Positions 33,247 through 44,595 of a stretch of 64,000 nt of DNA are shown one piece after another. The translations under genes and the position numbers were made by a program. The notes under the pieces were generated by a model. It was not told where the DNA came from and searched no databases. It saw only the letters and a program-made list of their open reading frames with translations. Origin of the DNA: Caprella mutica (lineage: Eukaryota > Arthropoda > Malacostraca > Amphipoda > Caprellidae); the NCBI GenBank assembly GCA_947561585.1, contig CANNZV010000847.1, positions 147,632 through 211,631 of the forward strand. The letters are read 5' to 3'. How positions within the stretch are numbered: position 1 is the first letter of the stretch; the number at the start of each line of letters is the position of its first letter.

Positions 33247-33429
33247 CCAGTCTGCATAATGTGTCTCTTCTCCGACAGAGATTTTTAAATTTTGATTTGA
33301 GAGAGAGTTACTCTGTGACTCTCATCAGCAGATTCAGAATATCTGCAGCAAAATTAATGGTAACATAGGAATTAATTCATGATCTCATGCAGAGAGTCTT
33401 GGAAAAATGTTCCATATTCTGCAGTCTGG
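33247..33429. mobile_element. CCAGTCTGCA MITE, single-unit version
   Basis: The tips are CCAGTCTGCATAATGTG and CATATTCTGCAGTCTGG; the order of subterminal blocks is reversed relative to 30759-31017. The flanks CATTAACA and CATTAACT agree at 7 of 8 bases. Only one AATTCCTATGTTACCATTAA unit (inverted) is present. Confidence 0.8.
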
Positions 33430-33479
33430 CATTAACTTGGCCCCTTAGCTGCCCCTAGGCTCCCTAGGCAAGGAAAGAA

Positions 33480-33650
33480 AGCATGTCCTTTCTCTCCATT
33501 TTAATTGCGAGTTTGTGACAGCTATTTCGAGCCCTTCAATTGTAAACGGCGAGAAATTTCCAATTATCTGGATTTATTTCCCATGTTACAATGTTATTTT
33601 AGAGAGAATTTATGATAGTTTGATCATTTTGGAGAGATTTTTTTTCATTT
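33480..33650 (+). repeat. GGCGAG repeat copy 4
   Basis: It shares GCGAGTTTGTGACAG, GAGCCCTTCAATTGTAAA and TTTAGAGAGAATTTATGAT with copy 1 (5285-5465). Confidence 0.6.
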
Positions 33651-33717
33651 GGTGAGAGGAGAATTACGATATTACTATTATTTGGCCCCTAGATAGATAG
33701 GTTAACGTATCCCAGTC

Positions 33718-34170
33718 TGCAAATCATGCACAATCAGTCTTCACTCTCCAGATATATTGATATATTTAATTTTTGGGGCAATTTGTCTCCAAAGATTTTC
33801 AAATTTCTCTCTAAAAGTACAAAGAATTTAAAATACTCTCCAATAATTACATGTAAATGATGTAATGATGCAAACATAGGATTTAAATAATTTAATTTGA
33901 AAATTGTCGCCGGATAATTCAGGAGACTAATTTCAAGGTCTCAATATAACTTATATCGAGACCTTGAAATAACTTAGGCTAACAGATGAATTTTAGAGGC
34001 TAAATGCTGCGGATTATACAGATCCTTATTAATTTATTACTGTATTTTAAGGTTTGCTAAACTCCAACAGAGTAATTAATCCATCAGAAAAGACCATTTT
34101 TTCCAGAGTGGGATCATATAAGTATTTGCTGAGACTTGAGCCTCGAGGTAACTTCTTCTGCAGACTAGAC
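33718..34170. mobile_element. Decayed CCAGTCTGCAAA element of the GTCTCCAAAG type
   Basis: It starts CCCAGTCTGCAAATCATG and contains CAATTTGTCTCCAAAGATTT, as in 3240-4004. A local hairpin (AAGGTCTCAATATAAC / TTATATCGAGACCTT) lies near 33932-33968. It ends near CTTCTGCAGACTAGACC. Boundaries are uncertain. Confidence 0.45.
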
Positions 34171-35260
34171 CATAGCATTGTAGGTACACTGTTTTAGACC
34201 TTTTAGCTGACTTCTAAATTTTTCTATCAGATTTCTCGTAGGTAATTTCAACATTTAGTATGCATGAATCAATCGGAGATATAGGTATTATACATGATAA
34301 ACAAACTGCAAATATATGTACCTTTCCTGTCTGTCAGCTCTCCATACCCCCCAAACTTGATAGGCTATAAGCCTATTTAAGCTATATTCAGATCGAAAGT
34401 ATATCCTAACCTACTATAAACTTTATTTCGTGGTGTTTTAGAAATATCTGAATTCCAGACTGCATTATATTGTAAATTGCACCAACATGTCAGTGTAATT
34501 TTTCCTCTTTGAAAATAATATTATAGCAAAGTCGGTGGATGTTAAGCTATTTATTAATTATTCCTATATTAGTGTTACCACTAATTTTCGGTTGATAAAT
34601 AACTCTCTTCTGATTGACTAGTAACTCTGTTAGAGATTCAAAATCAACTATGTGAAAACTCATCCCGAAGACAACTCTGCAGAAACTACACATTATCTCT
34701 TTTTAACTATGTAAAAATCAGTTATATATTTCTTATTATATGAAAAAATTGAATTATGCATGTTACAAACTTTACTAATACTCTGCAGGATTAATAATTA
34801 ATAAAATCTGCAGTTGAGTTTTCATGAGTAACTCTGTTAGAATTTGAGTTTTCCATTCTAGATAAATTGGAAAAATGTTTGTGGAGTAGCCAAATTTTTG
34901 AAAAATTGGTGGATTTTTCAGCTTTTTTAAAAAGTCTATGGAATTTTTTGCACCAAGTACAGACTGGTTTCTGGTAATATTTTGTAAACAGAGTTTCCAA
35001 AACTAATGGTATTCCTGAAAAACTACTTAAAATGACTCCTTTTATCCCTTGTTATTATGTTACAGTCAATTCATTGGCTTATATTAAAAATGATCAAAAC
35101 TCAAGAGTCTCTGAGTCAGATAGTTACCTACTTATATCTATATGTAGCTTATAACTCAAGTATGTTCAGATGTTAATTTCAGCTTTTGATACAAATCTAT
35201 AAGCATAGCGGCGTATGAAAGTAGCAGTACGTTGCACCACTGTACGTTCTGTCTGATAAG
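34171..35260. other. MITE fragments, otherwise nothing recognised
   Basis: 34860-34966 is the right half of a CCAGTCTGTATT-type MITE (AAAATGTTTGTGGA...CACCAAGTACAGACTGG). A piece resembling the tips of the 7463-8592 foldback lies near 35200-35245 (AGCGGCGTATG...GTTGCACCACTGTAC). No gene. Confidence 0.5.
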
Positions 35261-35604
35261 CCAGTCTGCAGAATTTGCAACATTTTCCCCAAGATTCTCT
35301 AGGACAAATCTGAACCCAATTCTAGAAATTTCAGATCTCTGGAGGAGTTTAGTACTAGGAGATATGCATCTTGAATTAATTCCTATCATCATTAATTTAT
35401 CTGAGGGAGATTTTGAATCAATTCCTATGTTATCATTAACTTAGCTGAGAGAGATTTTGAATCAATTCCTATGTTAACATTAATTAATTTAGCTGAGGGA
35501 GATTCTGAATCTGCTGCTGAGACTCTTGACAAAATGTCAAAGTCGAAATAAAATCTCTTGAGGACTGATAGTCAGGAGACACATTATGCAGAATCTGATT
35601 GGCA
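35261..35604. mobile_element. CCAGTCTGCAGAAT MITE, expanded internal repeat
   Basis: The left tip CCAGTCTGCAGAATTTG is clear; the right tip is degenerate (GCAGAATCTGATTGG). It contains at least three ~50-bp units (AATTCCTAT...ATTAATTTAGCTGAGGGAGA) versus two in 7492-7740, so copy number of the inner unit varies. The flanking octamers do not match cleanly. Confidence 0.7.
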
Positions 35605-35686
35605 GATAGGAATGAAGATTTATTATATATGGAGGTCATTTAGTAATTGTTTTTATGACTTACTGTACTAGAATCCAATGTATATA

Positions 35687-36430
35687 CAGGGTGTGCAAAA
35701 AAGTAGTGGATTTAAAATTGTTATAATTTGTTAACTAATATTGCTAGAAGATTTACATAGGTTTCATTTTGAAGAAGAAAATTCAAAGTTTTATTTTATT
35801 TCACCACCACCAAACTCAATAAACTTATCCAAGACTAAAATTGATTTTTAATCAAATTTTGTGTAGAGTATTAGCATGGGTTCATGATCGTATTCCATTT
35901 AAAACGTGTGTATCAAATAAATAAGTGGACATTCCACTTAACATAATTTCATAATTTTAACATAATGTCATTCCTAAAATCAGTAAATTATAGTTATCAC
36001 GGATCCATTTTTAAACATTATAAAAGGATAAGTTTTCTCTGTTTCACTGTTAATTGTGTCTTTCTTGGGGATAATAAACCGCTAAATGATATTAAAGCTC
36101 TATAGATGAGCCTATAAACACTCTTTACATATGAATGAATGATATCAAAATAAATTTAAGATTCTTCTCTTTTAGGTGAAACCTATTTCAGTTGTACATA
36201 TAGCTGAAATAGTTTACAAATTACAGCCCTTTTAAATTGGCTACTTTTTTGTTAACCTATGCTATAATTCTCTATACTGAATGTGACAAAATAAGGTTTT
36301 TCATCTTTATTGAGTTTGGTGGTAGTCTTTTATAAAATAAAACTTGGAATTCTTATCTTTAATATTAAACCTATTTCAATCTTTTTAATTTAACCATTTT
36401 TAATCTATTACTTTTCTTGCAGACACCCTG
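35687..36430. mobile_element. Tc1/mariner-like MITE with ~135-bp inverted repeats
   Basis: The tips CAGGGTGTGCAAAAAAGTAG and CTTGCAGACACCCTG lie next to TA on both sides (35685-35686, 36431-36432). Subterminal arms pair far inward: ACCACCAAACTCAATAAA occurs near 35807 and, inverted, near 36300. It is 744 bp with no transposase. CAGGGTGT tips and TA duplication fit the IS630/Tc1/mariner superfamily. Confidence 0.78.
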
Positions 36431-36469
36431 TACTACCATTGTTTAATTCTTAAACTATGCTGCCGCTCA

Positions 36470-36705
36470 GAAGTCAGAACAGGCGCCTCTCAAAGGTCAG
36501 AACGGGCGCTGTCGCCTTTGAAGAGGTCAGAACGGGCGCTGTCGCCTTTGAAGAGGTCAGAACGGGCGCTGTCGCCTTTGAAGAGGTCAGAACGGGCGCT
36601 GTCGCCTTTGAAGAGGTCAGAACGGGCGCTGCCGCCTTTCAAGAGGTCAGAACGGGCGCTGCCGCCTTTCAAGAGGTCAGAACGGGCGCCGCTGCATCTC
36701 AGATG
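36470..36705 (+). repeat. GC-rich 30-bp tandem array
   Basis: The unit is GGTCAGAACGGGCGCTGTCG plus CCTTTGAAGA, about eight copies, strikingly GC-rich in AT-rich DNA. Thirty is a multiple of three, so frames of 60-85 codons stay open in several phases on both strands (EVRTGAVAFE repeats). No start context or flanking exon supports translation. It starts about 40 bp beyond the mariner-like MITE. Confidence 0.88.
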
Positions 36706-36738
36706 TCAAAATAGGAGTCTCTCACACTAAACATTCTA

Positions 36739-36915
36739 TCCAGACTGCAGGAATTGCCTTGTAAAGTTTTCTCCAAGAAATCCTCCATTTTGGCTTCTGT
36801 TCTTACTTTTCAGTAAATATATATTAAGCCAGTCTGCAAAAAATATGGGACATTTTGAGAACAAAAGGAATATAAAAAATTCTATAGCACTTAACCAGTT
36901 TCTTCAGTCTGACCA
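36739..36915. mobile_element. Two CCAGTCTG MITE fragments
   Basis: 36739-36810 is the inverse of the right half of 30509-30658 (CAAGAAATCCTCCATTTTGG). 36833-36910 starts CCAGTCTGCAAAAAATATGG and ends CAGTTTCTTCAGTCTG, a short copy with an internal deletion. Confidence 0.6.
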
Positions 36916-36954
36916 TATTAGTCTGTCATAACCATCCTGTTATTCTGGGCTGTT

Positions 36955-37160
36955 CTGATTATTTTAGGAACCCACCACTCAGGTATATTGCAGACCTTTT
37001 AATTTTAAGCACCTTTATTCAAGAAATTCTGAATCCTGCTGAACTGAATTTATTCTAAAATATTGCTTATGATGATAAGAGATTTTACTGGATTAAGATT
37101 TATTAATTTTATGGGTGTCTAGACCTGTGTAGAATCTCTGAAATACACTGAAACTGAAGC
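36955..37160. repeat. Decayed AGGGTCACGCAGG MITE
   Basis: Reads like copies A/B with many changes: ACTCAGGTATATTGCAGACC, CTTTTAATTTTAAGCACC and CTGAACTGAATTTATTCTAA. Confidence 0.5.
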
Positions 37161-37435
37161 AAATATAAATGGTAGAATATTGTTCACAAATTTTTAATGT
37201 TAAGTTAAGAGAGGCTATTAATTCCAAGGGCTATTTATTCCTCTCCCTACTTCAGGTCATTTGATAGTGACGAGATGTTCACCCAAAGACATTATAACGT
37301 CATCAAGGGCAATTTGTAAATGAAAAGGTTCCGTTTCATTGATTCTACATCGCCTGTTGAAGATATGTATTTTATGAGTGTTTATGTGGTTTGAGAACAT
37401 AGTCAGTTAGGGTGCCATAATATTGCTACTGCGTT

Positions 37436-37559
37436 AGGGTACATACACAATACAGGCAGAGCACCATTAATGTTGATTGGTTTTCATATGCAGAGATGCT
37501 GGGCAGGTCATACTGCAAGCAGAGCGGAACTCCCTTCGCTTGTAGTGTGTGAGTACCCT
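37436..37559. mobile_element. 124-bp MITE with AGGGTACATACACA tips
   Basis: The left tip AGGGTACATACACA is inverse to the right end TGTGTGAGTACCCT. The interior is non-coding. No clear target duplication. Confidence 0.65.
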
Positions 37560-40055
37560 ATTACTTCAAATATTGCCTATTAGTAAGAAAAGAACTTAAA
37601 ATATATTCAGTTAGCCTAAAACTAGGATGTCATATTGCAGCACACTTAACTAACTTCAGCCTCAAACCACAGAAACCATAATTAATATTATAGCTTCAAA
37701 GCTCTCATAAAATCAATAAATCAAAACATATGTGATGAGTTATTGCACTTCTTTCAATAAGCAACCATTTTGAATATATAAGGTTCAGCAAGATAGACTT
37801 TTTCTTATGAAAAGTTGCTTAAAGTTAAAGAACCAGGATTTAACTTTGAGACCCTATGTCCCTATGTCAGGAAAGTCCCAAGCTTAATGGGTAAATGAAA
37901 AGTATTCTCTTCTGATGCACAATTTTTGGATTATTTCACTTATTTACATGCTTTACTACTCATTTATTATATTTCAAATTTTGGACTAAGTCACCCATTT
38001 AGCTGAACACTCTTGAGAATAAATTTATGTAAAGTACCGCACAAATGTAGCGAAATTGTTCTCAAGTAAAAATCTCCCACCTGATAGCCAAACCTCTCTT
38101 CTTAAAAATACCTATCTTAAATGTGGTGACCGGTATTCAAAAGCTTAATATTTTCACCCTACAATGATTACTTTCCTGTCTTACGTAGAAATATTGTGTA
38201 TTTCGTCCCCTCAACATCATCAATAGTATATTCTACAGAAAGGTTTTTTCTAAGAAAGTCAAGTTTTCTCTCAAGTAAAGCTAAATTTTCTTTCAAAATA
38301 ACCAAAACATCATGAATTCTCTCCAAAATAACATTGTATTAGTGGCATAGGAAAAATATCAGATATTTTTCTCCATTTGCATTTGAAGTGCTCAATATTA
38401 TTCTCTTAAACTCACCTGCCAAATGGAAGACTGGCCAGCTGGTTGTAGAAATGTAGATCTCACAAATGTAGATTCATCATATTTCTAATGTTCCTATACT
38501 TGATAGTCAAGAATAATTTTCCATCAAATCATTAGTCAACTTATCCTATAATCAATTAAAAAATATGACATAGGTAATTGTTTTTTCTCGTTAATTTCTG
38601 TTTGTCTCATCCCCAATCAGATGGTGACTGTAAATTTCTAAAGTAACTCTGGGATAATCTACTGGGTGAAGTTCTTCATATCTGCTAGTGTCACTCAAAT
38701 GTTACCAACTCTGGCAGTAAACTAAGATGAGGCCCTGTTGCTAGCTATAGATATAGATATTACAGGTATCTGTTTTTGAATAACATTTGAATAATCATCA
38801 TTGAGTATTATACAAGTTGATCAATCAATCAATTCATTCACTGTAGTTGATCAATCCATTGTAACCTAATCTTTCTTTCCACCAGCTAAAAGTGAAAAGG
38901 ATTTCATACCGTTTATCACTTAGACTGACCTAACAGGATCTGGGCTATAGAGGTAATCCTTACCTTCATCTTCATCAGGAACGACTCTGTCTCCTAACTT
39001 GCAGGGTAAGCTATTCTATATTAACTAGCTTGTAGCTTCCTAACGTTATTTCATTAATGATTAAGAGAATAAATTTTGTTCTATTGAGCAAATATTATTC
39101 ATTATTTTGTTTTGCATTATTTTATTTAGTTGGCGTGAATTTTCTAAATATCCTCTTAAATTATTTATATACATGATATCCCATAAAAATAATCCCGTGG
39201 TATTAATTGCCATAATTAAAATCATTTAGTACAATATTACTTTAAAAAATATTTTTTATCGATCTATAAGTTAGTGATGAAGAAATAAACAGAAGTACAA
39301 TGTAGCTAGTAAAGGATTAATTAGCGAAAGAAATGTATGGGTAAAGATCAGTGATTTTTGTAGGCTAATAAACATCAAATCCCTTTCCAATATTTTCTGA
39401 CCAAATACGTCTTAGGAACCAGTTCTCCATTACTCGTACAAATTTTTTACTATGGGTTGGTGCACCAATCTACATAAACCTAAAATATCAAATGAATTAC
39501 CATAAAGTTCCTGATCTGGTGCAGTGATGTAGTCATTAAGTATTTGCAAGATTTCCTTTGTAAAACAAATTAAACAATTGTCTTTAAAGTTGTTAATTGC
39601 CACATGTCCTTTCCGAATTGAAAGTTTTTCTGCGAATTTCTCGTGAGTTTCTGTATTTTTTTCTATTTTTTCACTTAATAGCAAAATTAAAAGCTCTCAA
39701 AAGAGTGGGCACATTTTTCTGGGACACTCTACTTATGTATTTATTATAAAGTAACAAACTAAAGAAATTAAAATAATATTCTAGTTTTAACTCATTATTA
39801 CAAAGTTGTTTGTGTTGATTATAATATATATATAATGGTAGGTATAGCTATATTATTTACATCAATGAAATAGTTCCAGTTATTAATAATAGTAACGATA
39901 TTCTAAATCTAGAATATTTGTTTCCTTACATTGCACATCATTGTAGTTTATAATGCATTTGGCTTATTAATGTATCATGATAAACATGTTATCTTTCCTA
40001 TTCGAATAAATGTACATACATTGACAAATGCTTTTGGAATAACCTCTTTTTTCAG
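37560..40055. other. Mostly featureless; possible mini-exon and mariner-like fragment
   Basis: A 27-bp block at 38979-39005 sits between TTCATCTTCATCAG and GTAAGC, a possible mini-exon upstream of the candidate exon at 40056. On the minus strand near 39700-39735, AGAGTGTCCCAGAAAAATGT recalls a Tc1/mariner tip, next to an 84-codon minus-strand frame (39430-39684) of unknown identity. The remainder shows nothing. Confidence 0.35.
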
Positions 40056-40171
40056 CTGGTGTTCTCAGCAAGGTTTACTTCGTTTCAGATGAGGTTTTTT
40101 GCAAAGACCCCGAACACTTCTCCCAGCATCACTCCTGAATTATTGGCAAACCCTACTGCAAACGCACTGAG
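40056..40171 (+). CDS. Candidate internal exon of an unknown host gene
   Basis: The block is preceded by a strong acceptor (CCTCTTTTTTCAG) and followed by a consensus donor (CTGAG then GTAAGT). It is 116 bp. Phase 0 is open throughout (peptide includes MRFFAKTPNTSPSITPELLA) and joins in frame to the block at 41398 to reach a stop. A second phase reads GVLSKVYFVSDEVFCKDPEH and stops inside the exon. Which phase, if either, is real cannot be decided here. No protein family was recognised. A non-coding RNA exon is also possible. Confidence 0.35.
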
Positions 40172-40215
40172 GTAAGTCGTACAATGTGTTCATCCACTGC
40201 AATTGAATAGAAGTG

Positions 40216-40983
40216 CAGGGTGTGTTTTTTATTTCTTCCGATTCTAAAGTTGGATAAGTTTGCATCCAATTAGCTGATTTACACAAACCTGGTCTGAATC
40301 GACTCCACATTGTTTATGGTCTTACTTGGTTTGTAAAACAGGTTCCCTATATATACCTTTGGAATTAAAGTATTTTTTCTCAAATTGTAGGCTGCAAATT
40401 AACTTCTAAAGTTTTTGAAGATGCTTGTAAAAAGTTGAGCCAATTTTATCAAACTCCTCTTCTTTTCGGATGGAGTACTTCATATCGATGGGGGAATCAA
40501 TGCCCACAATTTTTCCCATTGGTCAGTCACCCACCCACTCACAAAAAGGACGTCAGGACATAGCTATTTAAATGAAAAGTTCCCTGGCAGGGGGATTGGA
40601 AATATTATTAAGACCTTATTAAGCCGGTAAGACCTTATTACCGGCTTTCTCGCTCACTTGACTTGAGTCCGGTAGACTTTTTCTTCCTGGGTTTTAATCA
40701 AAGACTCGTCAATAAACAGAACTATGAAAGGTTAAATCATCTGAAAGCCGCCATTACAATAGCGTTTAGTCAGGTTTCTCAAGAAATGATATCTGCAGCT
40801 ATGGTTAACTTTGTGACGAGTCTTAGTTTAATTTTGAATCCAATGGTGGGCATAACGAAATTTAGTAAAGATTAATGTAGTTGCTTATATTATCAACCCC
40901 GAATAATTAATTTGTTTAAATCGGCCAATTGGATGCATAGTTATTCAAGTTTAGAATCGGGACAAATAAGTAAAAAAAACCTG
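40216..40983 (+). mobile_element. Deletion derivative of a Tc1/mariner-type transposon
   Basis: Inverse ends about 70 bp long: the left starts CAGGGTGTGTTTTTTATTTC and contains CCGATTCTAAAGTTGGATAA and GCATCCAATTAGCTGATTTA. The right end has their inverses (TTATTCAAGTTTAGAATCGG, TAAATCGGCCAATTGGATGC) and closes CCTG-TA. The interior retains only the C-terminal part of a transposase. It is 768 bp and lies in the candidate intron between 40171 and 41398. Confidence 0.75.
40557..40875 (+). pseudogene. C-terminal fragment of a DDE (Tc1/mariner-type) transposase
   Basis: The frame before 40600 reads YLNEKFPGRGIGN, matching the RxYLNExFPGRWIGRxGP block of insect transposases. After a local duplication of the AAGACCTTATT/CCGG segment, which breaks the frame, the 40640-40875 part reads LDLSPVDFFFLGF, the SPDLxPxDFFLWG catalytic-region block, then FSQVSQEMISAAMVNFVTSL, as in the family C-terminus. 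The N-terminal HTH and first catalytic aspartates are missing. It is non-functional. Family identity is from motifs, not a search. Confidence 0.8.
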
Positions 40984-41397
40984 TATTATGCTACTGTTAT
41001 ATATAATAGTTATGTAATTAATCTAAGTATTTGTCCCAATATAATATGCATGTCATGACTATTATAGTAGGCTGATGAATATGTAGATTCATGCTTATTC
41101 AATGGCAGTGGATACATTTTTTGTTGAATTTCAAATTATGTATCTTATTCATTTATCAATAGGTATTATTAAAAATAATAAATCACAACATTAGAGATAA
41201 TTGATTTTGCCACTTTTTACTTTTATCTTAATTCTTGAGCTTTATAATTTCACAATCTTTCATGTAGATAATAATATGAAAATGAAGAAATAATATTTTT
41301 TCCAATAATTTGATTCACTTAGTGATATTTGCTTATAAAAGTTAAAAAAAAACTTCCAGAAATAATATACTCTATATGAATGTTTATTTTTACGCAG

Positions 41398-41540
41398 ATC
41401 CTATCCTCTTCATGAATTGAGCTGAAGCAATGTGGTGAAATGGTGACTCCTTTCAGTGGACAACTGGACATGCAGTTCTCTTAGCGGTGGTGTCATCAAA
41501 AGCATTTTAATAAACTGCTACTTATCTATATTACAATTTT
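41398..41540 (+). CDS. Candidate terminal exon with stop and AATAAA
   Basis: The acceptor ATTTTTACGCAG precedes position 41398. Joined to 40056-40171 in phase 0, the frame continues nine codons (RSYPLHELS) to TGA at 41423-41425. AATAAA lies at 41519-41524, a plausible polyadenylation signal. The evidence is purely splice-signal and phase based. Together with 40056-40171 it would encode the last ~48 residues of an unknown protein on the plus strand. Confidence 0.3.
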
Positions 41541-42561
41541 TATATGATAAATATATTTGATACCGTGAAACGAATTAGGATCTTTTGTATTTGAAATATC
41601 AATAAAAAATATACATTATGTAAATACATTATTCTAAATTATGAAATTCCATTTTTAGCTGTTCAGAGTTTCACGATGATAATGTTGTTTTATTCTGCGA
41701 GAATCTGCATTTTTCATTTTTTTAAATGGTAGTAATATAACTAGATATGGTTATTTAATTAATAAGTGTTCTTTTAAATGGTATATGCGTGCGTTTTAAC
41801 TCTAACTCTCATCTTATTTAACAATAGTTGTTTAGTTGGTAGAAGTTTCTTAATAAACTCAAGTTAGAAAATGTGCTGTTTCCGGTTACCATAGTAGAAT
41901 ACAACTATGACATTGTAGTCATAGTTGGACTAGAAGTAGACTTTGGACATAGTAGTCCAACTAAGTGGTGTTTTAGTAGATCTGCCTAGACAGAACATTA
42001 GTTAAGCAGTAATTTCTGCTACTGTTTTCTATAGAAGTTAGATAAAGAAATACAGAAGTTTGGATTCTTCTATTAAGAACCAATGTGAATGAATAGGAAA
42101 ATATTGGGTGGATTCATGTGTGTTACAGTACATGAAATTAGAAAGGAAGTGAAATTGCTTCCTTAAAGTAAAGAACTCTTGCATTACTGATTTGCGTTCG
42201 GTTAACTGAAACTTGTATTTAATTTCTTTCTACAAACTTGAAAACGAGCTAAGAAATCTGCTAGAAATATTGTTTATTAAAATACTGGTGTACTTTCCCG
42301 TTAAAAATAACGGGTCATCATGAATACCAATTTATTTCCCATTATTAAGGGATTACTTTTAATGAATTCAATTAAAATTTTATTTTCTGGTATGTCTAAT
42401 TTATTTTATACTGTAGATAAAATACATTAAAAAATTGAATAAAAACTGGAATTTAAACATCCAAGTCAATATATTCCCGTGCGTAACTGACACCAAATAA
42501 ATAAACACACGAGGGAAATTATTAGAATAGATGTTTTAAAATCCAATCGTAGGTTACTCTC
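41541..42561. other. No gene seen; one small hairpin
   Basis: AT-rich. CAACTATGAC and GTCATAGTTG form a short hairpin near 41900-41926. Nothing else was recognised. Confidence 0.5.
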
Positions 42562-42760
42562 ACTGAAGGCTTTGTTACACGGTGCGAGTTGGCCTAGCGA
42601 GTTACTGTAGTACAGCTACTCGCACAGTGTGACTGCATCGGTCGAGTAACTGTCATGGAAATTCAATGCTATTACATTGAGCTACTGGCATGCGATTACA
42701 CAGGGACAGCTGCTGTCCACTGTCACGACAGTTCTCTCACCGTGTAGCAAGGCCTTCAGT
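42562..42760. mobile_element. 199-bp MITE with ACTGAAGGC tips
   Basis: The left end ACTGAAGGCTTTGTTACACG is inverse to the right end, where CACCGTGTAGCAAGGCCTTCAGT closes the element. The interior is GC-richer than its surroundings and carries a GACAGCTGCTGTC palindrome. No transposase and no clear target duplication. Confidence 0.75.
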
Positions 42761-44493
42761 ATACTTAGACTTCTATAATTATTGTTCTACATTTAACAAA
42801 CAGCAATTTTATGCTCTATGAAATATTTTAGGAAGAAGAGTACTAAGTTTCAAGTTATTGGTACACGTCAGAAAAGAATATATAAAAATTATAATTATTA
42901 TTCAAATTTGTTAATGGATACCAATTTAAATCAAAAATAAATAATTATTATTATTTATTACACAAGAGATTTTTAAGTGTTCGAAAATATGGAACCGTGT
43001 GATAACACTGAACTAACCCTAAAATGGAACATGTTGAATTTCTAAACCATTGCTTCAATAACCTCATCTGGATTATAATATTGATGTTTTATACAAACGG
43101 TAATCAATTCCGAGACATGACTCGAAATGAGTACCACTTTTATTAAAGCGAGGCCTGCCTGTAATTAGTTCTCATAATTATGTCAGAATATTATGATTAC
43201 AATTTTGTAAGGAATAAGGTTGATTTATAGTAAATGTAATCATGTGTTAAATATTTTTCACTCTTTGTGGAGATAAAATTTTAATAAACTATATGCGAGA
43301 CCCGTTTATTGATACCTTGTTCCATTCCAACTTCAAATTGGTGGTTATTATAATATACTGTATTAGCTATGTACAACTATAATCTAATAGCAATATATTT
43401 TACCCTAAAAGAAATTTTGATGCGCGAAAAGGTAGTGAGTGCACCCCACCACGGTTCAATCTGCACTGAAAAGAATGACGGTGTCCGTGCCCCGCCCCTT
43501 TGTGTGTGAGAGAGGGAGGGGGAATGGTGGTAGGTGGAGCTTTCGACATAAATTCTTTAGACCTCAGGCCAGTTTGCCCAAGTTACAGTCGGCCTTGAGA
43601 TCATAATAAGTAAATCACATTTGCGCAGTTCTATTAGATGTAAATACGATTAGAAGCTAGGTCTTTCGATGCAAAGTCCATTATCTTGAAAGTATTTGTA
43701 TCTGGGTACTGTTTTTCATATGATTGAATGGTTGTAAGACTGTTTGTCTTATTTCTTTATTGCCAAGTCCCTCTTATTTTATTGATATTAGTCCTTGGTA
43801 GGTTTTTCATAAAGATTTTAGACCTTAGTACAGGTTTGCATTGAAACTTTATACCTAGTTCCTATTATAGATAAATATTCTTACCGGAGTACGATTGTTT
43901 TTAAAAAAGTTTGTGGAGATTTTATTTGCTTTAAATTCATTAGGTTTAAAGATTATTTATTTTAAATTTGAATGATTCAGTACGGCTTGTACTAATACTT
44001 TATACCCCAGAACTATTTTTATTGTATTTCTTTATGTTAAATACAAATATCTTCGTATCATTTGATCTAAGTAAGTTTTATTTAAAAAAAATTGGTCTGT
44101 ATACGATTTGCATAAGAAATATTTATATTATTACCGTTTATTTAGAGGATAGACTACTTGAGTACTATTTGCTATATTACTTTTAGATATAAAATAACTT
44201 TTTTTTGTATTCCATACCATCAAGTACGACTTATATTAAATTTATTATCTCAAAGTAGTGTTTGTGGTAAGACTATTTATCTCTGTCCGGTTTTTACAGA
44301 TATGATTAGTTTGTGTTCGCATTTATTATAATAATATTTATTCTATTACCATATATTTTAAAGTATTCGATCTCAGTCCTTGTTTTCTTTATTCAATTAG
44401 GTGCTAGTACGGTTTTCGTTATAACTATTATTACGTAATACGATTTGAGATAAGTGATTCGGTGTTAGGCCTTTATACCTAAGGCACCTCTCC
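42761..44493. other. No gene seen
   Basis: Contains a GC-richer patch (43430-43530, GTGCACCCCACCACGG and GTGTGTGAGAGAGGGAGGGG) and a 72-codon T-rich frame at 43968-44186 judged incidental. Confidence 0.45.
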
Positions 44494-44595
44494 CGTTCTA
44501 AACCAGCGGTATATAGTATTCGATACCATTTCATTTAGTTTCGTCTATGATTTTCTTAAGATCTATGATTTTAAACGCATGTTGTCACAACCCTA
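44494..44595. repeat. Half copy of the GGGTTGTGACA hAT-type MITE
   Basis: It ends TTTTAAACGCATGTTGTCAC followed by AACCCTA, and contains GCGGTATATAGTATTCGATA, as in 56813-56990. The left half is missing. Confidence 0.7.

Noticed and set aside
36457..36730. Frames of 60-85 codons on both strands
   Set aside because: By-products of the 30-bp array. Several phases are open equally.
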